From an uncultured Oscillospiraceae bacterium (lineage in GTDB: Bacteria; Bacillota; Clostridia; Oscillospirales; Oscillospiraceae), in contig CAAEDD010000005.1 in the NCBI GenBank assembly GCA_900754515.1, forward strand, positions 1-18,549: 18,549 nucleotides of DNA, in the 5' to 3' direction. The position numbers were made by a program, and so were the translations under genes. Below are positions 14,418 through 18,549 of the stretch, piece after piece. How positions within the stretch are numbered: the first letter of the stretch is position 1; every line of letters starts with the position of its first letter. The notes beneath the pieces were generated by a model. That model had not been told where the DNA came from. It searched no databases and saw only the letters and a program-made list of their open reading frames with translations.

Positions 14418-17021
14418 ATGGCTGAGCTCACACCCATGAAAAAGCAATACAACGAGATAAAGGAGCAGTATCAGGACTGCCTGCTGTTCTTCCGTCTGGG
14501 GGACTTCTATGAGATGTTCGACGAGGACGCCAAGATAGCCTCCCGGGAGCTGGATCTGGCCCTCACTACCAGAGACAGGAACGTGGAGGACCCGGAGGAG
14601 CGCACCCCAATGTGCGGCGTTCCCTACCACAGCTGCGAGACCTATATTGCCCGGCTGATTGCCAAGGGCTACAAGGTTGCTATCTGCGAGCAGATGGAGG
14701 ACCCGGCCCTGGCCAAAGGTATAGTAAAGCGGGACGTTATCCGGGTGATAAGCCCCGGCACCGTAACGGAGAGCTCCATGCTGGAAGAAGGGCGCAGCAA
14801 CTATATCTGCGCCGTGGAACTTACAGGACAGAAGGGAGGCGTGGCCTTCTGCGACGTATCAACAGGGGAGTTCTGCTGCGCCGCCTTTGAAAACGACGCT
14901 GTTACCCACATCATAAATGAGCTTGGCCGTTTTGCTCCCAGAGAGGCGGTGCTGTCCCCCGGAGCGGAGAGCTGCGGAGATATAACCGACTTTCTCCTGA
15001 AAAAGCTGGACGCCATGCTGGAAAAGGACAAACAGGGTTTTGAGTTCATGCCCTGCGCGGCCCGGCTGTGTGAGCAGTTCGGCTTCAAGGACGTGGACGA
15101 CTGCGGCCTGGGGGAACAGAGCGCCGCCGTCTGCGCCGCCGGGGCTCTGCTGAGCTATATTGACCAGACCCAGAAGTTTGATTTGAGCCATATAAACCGC
15201 CTGGACGTATTTTACGGCGGGCGCTACATGGAGCTGGACTGGACTACCCGCAGAAACCTGGAGCTGACAGAGTCTCTCCGCAGCGGGGAGAAACGGGGCA
15301 GCCTTCTCTGGGTGCTGGACAAGACCAGAACGCCCATGGGCGGCAGAATGCTTCGAGCCTGGATAGAGCGGCCCCTGCTGTCGGCTGTGGCCATCAAGCG
15401 GCGGCTCACGGCAGTTCAGGAGCTCTATAACGACAACGTGACCCGTGGGGAGCTGATGCTGGCTCTGAGGGATATATATGACATGCAGCGGCTGGTGGGC
15501 CGGGCGGTGTACGGCACTGCCGGCGGCCGGGATCTCCGCTCTTTGGCAAACTGTGCCGCCGTGCTGCCCAGACTCCGGCAGCTGCTGGAGGGCTTCAAGT
15601 CCATGGAGTTGCGGGACATCCGGGACATGGACATCCTGAAGGACATGCTCTTTGAGATAGACCGTGCCATCTGCGATGACCCGCCCTTCTCAGTGAGGGA
15701 AGGGGGCATATTGCGCCCGGGCTACTCCGAGGAGGTGGACCGGCTCCGTAACATCCGGGACAACGGGGCCCAGATGGTAAAGGAGCTGGAGGAGCGGGAG
15801 CGCCAGCGCACCGGCATAAAGAAGCTGAAGGTGGGCTATAACAAGGTCTTCGGCTATTACATAGACATCCCCAAGTCCGCCGGAGTGGAGAATGTGCCGG
15901 AGGACTATATAAGAAAGCAGACCCTGGTGTCCAACGAGCGCTACTTCACCCAGGAGCTGAAGGAGCTGGAGAATACCCTCCTCACCTCACGGGACAGGAT
16001 AAACGAGCTGGAATTCAAATACTTTGACGAGCTGCGCCGCAGCGTAGCGGCAAAGGTGGACAGAATAAAAGCCACGGCGGAGGCCGTGGCCAGATTGGAC
16101 GTGCTTTGTTCCCTGGCGGAAGTGGCGGTGCGCAACAACTACACCTGCCCGGAGGTGGATGCCTCCCGGACATTGCAGATAATCCAGGGCCGCCACCCGG
16201 TGGTGGAGCAGACCTTGAAAAAGGTGCTCTTCGTCCCCAATGATACCTACCTGAACGACAGCGAGGACAGGGTGGCCATAATCACCGGTCCCAATATGGC
16301 GGGGAAATCCACCTATATGCGCCAGACGGCTCTCATTGTTCTCATGGCCCAGATAGGTTCCTTTGTCCCGGCAAAGAGTGCCACCATAGGCATCGTGGAC
16401 CGGGTATTCACCCGCATCGGCGCTTCCGACGACCTGGCCTCCGGCCAGTCCACCTTCATGGTGGAGATGAGCGAGATGGCGGATATACTGAGGCACGCCA
16501 GCGCCGCTTCTCTGCTTATCCTGGACGAGATAGGCCGGGGCACCTCCACCTTTGACGGCATGGCCATAGCCAGGGCAGTGCTGGAGTATTGTGCCGACAA
16601 GCGCAGGCTGGGGGCCAAGACCATGTTTGCCACCCACTACCACGAGCTGTCCGCTCTGGAGGGCCAGCTCCAGGGGGTACGCAACTACAATATAACTGCC
16701 AAGAAGCAGGGGGGCAATCTGGTCTTTCTGCGTAAGATAGTCCCCGGCGCTGCCGATGACAGCTACGGCATAGAAGTGGCGAAGCTGGCGGGCTTGCCGG
16801 AGAGTATAATTGCCAAGGCCAAGGGATATCTGAAGGAGCTGGAAAAGAGCGGCGCCGGGGCTGTGCCCAAAGGAGAGAGCGGCCCGGACGACCAAATAAG
16901 TCTGGCAGATATAGGGGCCGACCAGGTGAGGAAAATGCTCCTCAGCACCGATCTTAACAGCCTCACTCCCATTGAGGCCATGAACCTGCTTTACGAACTG
17001 CAAAGAAAGGCAAGAAGCTGA
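14418..17021 (+). CDS. mutS: DNA mismatch repair protein MutS
   Basis: An 867-residue ATPase that finds mismatches and recruits MutL. The mismatch-reading F-x-E motif is in GDFYEMF (F30, E32). The connector, lever and clamp regions follow. The C-terminal ABC-type ATPase has Walker A GPNMAGKST (624-632), the signature region ASDDLASGQSTFMVEMSEMA, Walker B LLILDEIGRGTSTFDG (D703) and the ATHYHEL histidine block. Length is typical. The tail holds QISLADIG, a loose match to sliding-clamp binding motifs. Start: AGAGG lies 6 bases before the ATG. Its TGA shares one base with the ATG of the next gene. Confidence 0.98.
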   Translation: MAELTPMKKQYNEIKEQYQDCLLFFRLGDFYEMFDEDAKIASRELDLALTTRDRNVEDPEERTPMCGVPYHSCETYIARLIAKGYKVAICEQMEDPALAKGIVKRDVIRVISPGTVTESSMLEEGRSNYICAVELTGQKGGVAFCDVSTGEFCCAAFENDAVTHIINELGRFAPREAVLSPGAESCGDITDFLLKKLDAMLEKDKQGFEFMPCAARLCEQFGFKDVDDCGLGEQSAAVCAAGALLSYIDQTQKFDLSHINRLDVFYGGRYMELDWTTRRNLELTESLRSGEKRGSLLWVLDKTRTPMGGRMLRAWIERPLLSAVAIKRRLTAVQELYNDNVTRGELMLALRDIYDMQRLVGRAVYGTAGGRDLRSLANCAAVLPRLRQLLEGFKSMELRDIRDMDILKDMLFEIDRAICDDPPFSVREGGILRPGYSEEVDRLRNIRDNGAQMVKELEERERQRTGIKKLKVGYNKVFGYYIDIPKSAGVENVPEDYIRKQTLVSNERYFTQELKELENTLLTSRDRINELEFKYFDELRRSVAAKVDRIKATAEAVARLDVLCSLAEVAVRNNYTCPEVDASRTLQIIQGRHPVVEQTLKKVLFVPNDTYLNDSEDRVAIITGPNMAGKSTYMRQTALIVLMAQIGSFVPAKSATIGIVDRVFTRIGASDDLASGQSTFMVEMSEMADILRHASAASLLILDEIGRGTSTFDGMAIARAVLEYCADKRRLGAKTMFATHYHELSALEGQLQGVRNYNITAKKQGGNLVFLRKIVPGAADDSYGIEVAKLAGLPESIIAKAKGYLKELEKSGAGAVPKGESGPDDQISLADIGADQVRKMLLSTDLNSLTPIEAMNLLYELQRKARS

Positions 17022-17731
17022 TGAGAAGAAACCCTGTAGAATTTACAAGCCGGCTCAGCCGGGGAGAGTCTGTGGCAGCTCTGCTTTACCTGCCGGTGCA
17101 TATAGTTTTGCTGCCTCTGGCTCTGGCCTTGGCGGCGCCCAGCCTCGGCCTGAGCGATGCGGACCTGAACTTGCTCTGCTATGTCATAGGTACGGCATAC
17201 ATGCTTTTGTTCCTGTTCCGTTTCCTGCGCCGGGACTTTGATCCGTTGTGGGACAGACCGGGACACTGCGTTATAGAAATACTGGCGAACTACGGCCTTA
17301 TGTACCTTGGGAACCTTGCTGTGGCGGGTATTTTGCTGCTTCTCCCTTGGACCGGAAGCGAAAACCCAAACAACTCCGCACTCATGGATATGGCGGGGTT
17401 GGAATGGGGCAAGGTCTCAGCCATGGCTGTTTTCCTGGCTCCAATAGTGGAGGAGTGCATGTTCCGGGCCGGAATATTCGGCGTTCTGCGCCGGTATAAC
17501 CGCTGGGCAGCCTATGCTGTGTCGGTTCTGGCCTTCAGCGTCTACCATGTCTATGGCTACGCCCTGCTGGACAGCACATACTGGATATTTATAATCCAGT
17601 ATATCCCTGTGTCCATATTGCTGTGCCGGGTGTACGAGCGCACCAATACCATATGGTGCAGTATTTTCTTCCATATGCTGGTGAACTGGCTGTCCATGAA
17701 TGCTCTCAAAATGCTGGAGAGCCTGATGTGA
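17021..17731 (+). CDS. CPBP-family intramembrane metalloprotease (CAAX protease/ABI type)
   Basis: A 236-residue multi-pass membrane protein with all three CPBP motifs: EECMFR (E144, E145, R149), FSVYH (F172, H176) and HMLVN (H218, N222). These form the metal and catalytic site in the membrane. About six hydrophobic segments are visible, beginning at about residue 18. Substrates of bacterial CPBP proteins are mostly unknown; some act in bacteriocin self-immunity or protein processing, but nothing nearby suggests a bacteriocin. It starts on the last base of the mutS stop (TGATG) and its own stop overlaps the trmO start in the same way, so it is firmly inside the miaB-mutS operon. The family is well supported; the role is unknown. 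Confidence 0.9.
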   Translation: MRRNPVEFTSRLSRGESVAALLYLPVHIVLLPLALALAAPSLGLSDADLNLLCYVIGTAYMLLFLFRFLRRDFDPLWDRPGHCVIEILANYGLMYLGNLAVAGILLLLPWTGSENPNNSALMDMAGLEWGKVSAMAVFLAPIVEECMFRAGIFGVLRRYNRWAAYAVSVLAFSVYHVYGYALLDSTYWIFIIQYIPVSILLCRVYERTNTIWCSIFFHMLVNWLSMNALKMLESLM

Positions 17732-18432
17732 TGGAACATGTTATAAGGCCTATAGCCAGGATGCACAGTGATTTTTCCGGGAAATTCGGCATACCACGCC
17801 AGGCTGGGATAGTGGAGCAGCTGGAGAGTATTGTTGTCTTTGAACCGGAGTATCGTGTCTCTGAAGCGCTCAGGGGTATAGAGGGCTTCAGCCACCTGTG
17901 GCTAATCTGGCAGTTTTCAGAAAACCTCCGGGACGACTGGTCACCTACGGTGCGTCCGCCCCGGCTGGGAGGTAATCAGCGCCTGGGTGTCTTTGCCACC
18001 CGTTCCCCCTTCCGTCCCAACGCCCTGGGCTTGTCCTGTGTGAGGCTGCTGGCGGTGGAGGACAGGGAGGGCCTGGGCAAGGTGCTGAGAGTGGGGGGAG
18101 CCGACCTTATGGACGGCACGCCCATCTTTGATATCAAACCCTATGTGCCCTATGCTGACTGTAAGGAGAATGCTACAGGGGGCTTTGCCCCGGATGCGGG
18201 AGAGAGCCTGAAGGTGGCTTATGCTCCGGGAGTGGCTTCAATCCTGCCGGAGGACAAGCTGGAGGCTTTGACCGCCGTGCTGGCGAGAGACCCACGGCCC
18301 CGGTATCAGCATGACCCGGAGCGCCTCTATGCCATGGAATTTGCGGGTTTTACGCTCCGCTTCACCGTAGATGGGAGACTACTCACCGTCAGGGAGGCAG
18401 AACCCATGGCTCCCGGCGATGAGAAAAAATAA
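17731..18432 (+). CDS. trmO: tRNA (adenine(37)-N6)-methyltransferase TrmO
   Basis: A 233-residue SAM-dependent enzyme of the UPF0066/TsaA (YaeB) family that methylates t6A37 in tRNA-Thr to m6t6A37. Conserved blocks are IEGFSHLWLIWQFSEN (50-65), GVFATRSPFRPNALGLSCVR (86-105), and DLMDGTPIFDIKPYVPYAD (125-143). A C-terminal extension of about 80 residues is usual in the longer family form. I chose the ATG at 17731, which overlaps the protease stop by one base (TGATG) with GGAG 11 bases upstream. The frame is open for 36 codons further upstream but inside the protease gene. It is the last gene of the operon, and its neighbours MiaA and MiaB act on the same tRNA position. Confidence 0.93.
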   Translation: MEHVIRPIARMHSDFSGKFGIPRQAGIVEQLESIVVFEPEYRVSEALRGIEGFSHLWLIWQFSENLRDDWSPTVRPPRLGGNQRLGVFATRSPFRPNALGLSCVRLLAVEDREGLGKVLRVGGADLMDGTPIFDIKPYVPYADCKENATGGFAPDAGESLKVAYAPGVASILPEDKLEALTAVLARDPRPRYQHDPERLYAMEFAGFTLRFTVDGRLLTVREAEPMAPGDEKK

Positions 18433-18469
18433 TAAAACAAATAAAAAAGAAGCTGCGCAAATTCTGAAC

Positions 18470-18520
18470 AGCACCCCATTTGTTAGACAGTATGGTATAC
18501 TGAACAACAAGAGGGGTGCT
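18470..18520 (+). promoter_or_regulatory. Inverted repeat that can mask the transposase ribosome binding site
   Basis: AGCACCCC (18470-18477) in the IS end is the exact reverse complement of GGGGTGCT (18513-18520), which contains the transposase ribosome binding site GAGGGG. A transcript entering from trmO would contain both arms and could hide the site. A transcript from the IS's own promoter (start near 18508) would have only the right arm. Confidence 0.6.
18493..18501 (+). promoter_or_regulatory. Extended -10 promoter of the IS transposase gene
   Basis: TGGTATACT is an extended -10 element (TG, one base, TATACT at 18496-18501). No good -35 box is seen 16-18 bases upstream, as is allowed with an extended -10. 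Transcription would start near 18508, after the left arm of the inverted repeat at 18470-18477. Confidence 0.5.
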
Positions 18521-18524
18521 TTTT

Positions 18525-18549
18525 ATGCCAAAAGGAATACCAAACAAAC
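18525..18549 (+). CDS. IS3-family transposase, first codons (partial)
   Basis: Only the first eight codons, MPKGIPNK, lie in the window. This start is one I associate with the first reading frame (helix-turn-helix part) of IS3/IS150-type transposases. The ATG follows GAGGGG by 8 bases. The assignment rests on this short start plus the terminal repeat just upstream, so it is tentative. Confidence 0.55.

Larger units (their letters stand above)
18465..18549 (+). mobile_element. Left end of an IS3-family (IS150-like) insertion sequence, partial
   Basis: The segment starting TGAACAGCACCCCATTTGTT resembles the terminal inverted repeats of IS150-group elements. Sixty bases in, a transposase-like reading frame begins. 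The right end is outside the window. It lies only 32 bases after the trmO stop. The exact outer boundary is inferred from resemblance and could be off by a few bases. Confidence 0.7.

Overview
The window looks like a chromosomal segment of a GC-rich Firmicute, most likely a clostridial gut-type bacterium of the Oscillospiraceae/Ruminococcaceae kind. This is inferred from gene content and order. DivIVA and a SepF-type division protein sit beside ileS, lspA and an RluD-like gene, as in the Bacillus ylm region. MutL carries a CPHGRP motif (no MutH is needed), and there are CPBP protease and rubrerythrin genes. No database search was possible, so the genus is not claimed.

Layout. Bases 1-395 are the end of an rRNA operon (3' end of 23S, then 5S, then a strong intrinsic terminator). 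On the + strand follow a rubrerythrin gene with its own promoter and terminator (420-1081) and a small exported-peptide gene (1139-1315). That small gene appears to be frameshifted: its natural reading frame runs on to 1421, eight bases before another strong terminator (1429-1470). From 12836 back to 1481, eleven genes lie on the - strand with mostly tiny gaps or overlaps: mutL, miaA, hfq, a HlyD-like membrane-anchored protein, yggS/ylmE, sepF, divIVA, ileS, lspA, an rluD-type gene and a 65-residue membrane protein. This reads as one long operon joining two conserved blocks: mutL-miaA-hfq, and ylmE-sepF-divIVA-ileS-lspA-rluD. The Bacillus genes ylmG and ylmH are absent between sepF and divIVA.

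At about 12837-12983 divergent promoters, whose -35 boxes abut, drive mutL leftward and miaB rightward. The rightward operon is miaB-mutS-CPBP protease-trmO (12984-18432), with one-base stop/start overlaps after mutS and after the protease gene. The window ends inside the left end of an IS3/IS150-like insertion sequence (from about 18465) that sits only 32 bases after trmO.

Functional themes. The two divergent operons share mismatch repair (MutS, MutL) and tRNA position-37 chemistry (MiaA, MiaB, TrmO), with IleS, a pseudouridine synthase and Hfq adding further RNA work. SepF, DivIVA and LspA cover division and envelope. Most of the window is core genome. The less ordinary parts are the long low-complexity tail on LspA, the HlyD-like protein between hfq and yggS, several strong hairpins between operon genes, the frameshifted small exported protein, and an IS end whose inverted repeat would mask the transposase ribosome binding site in read-through transcripts.
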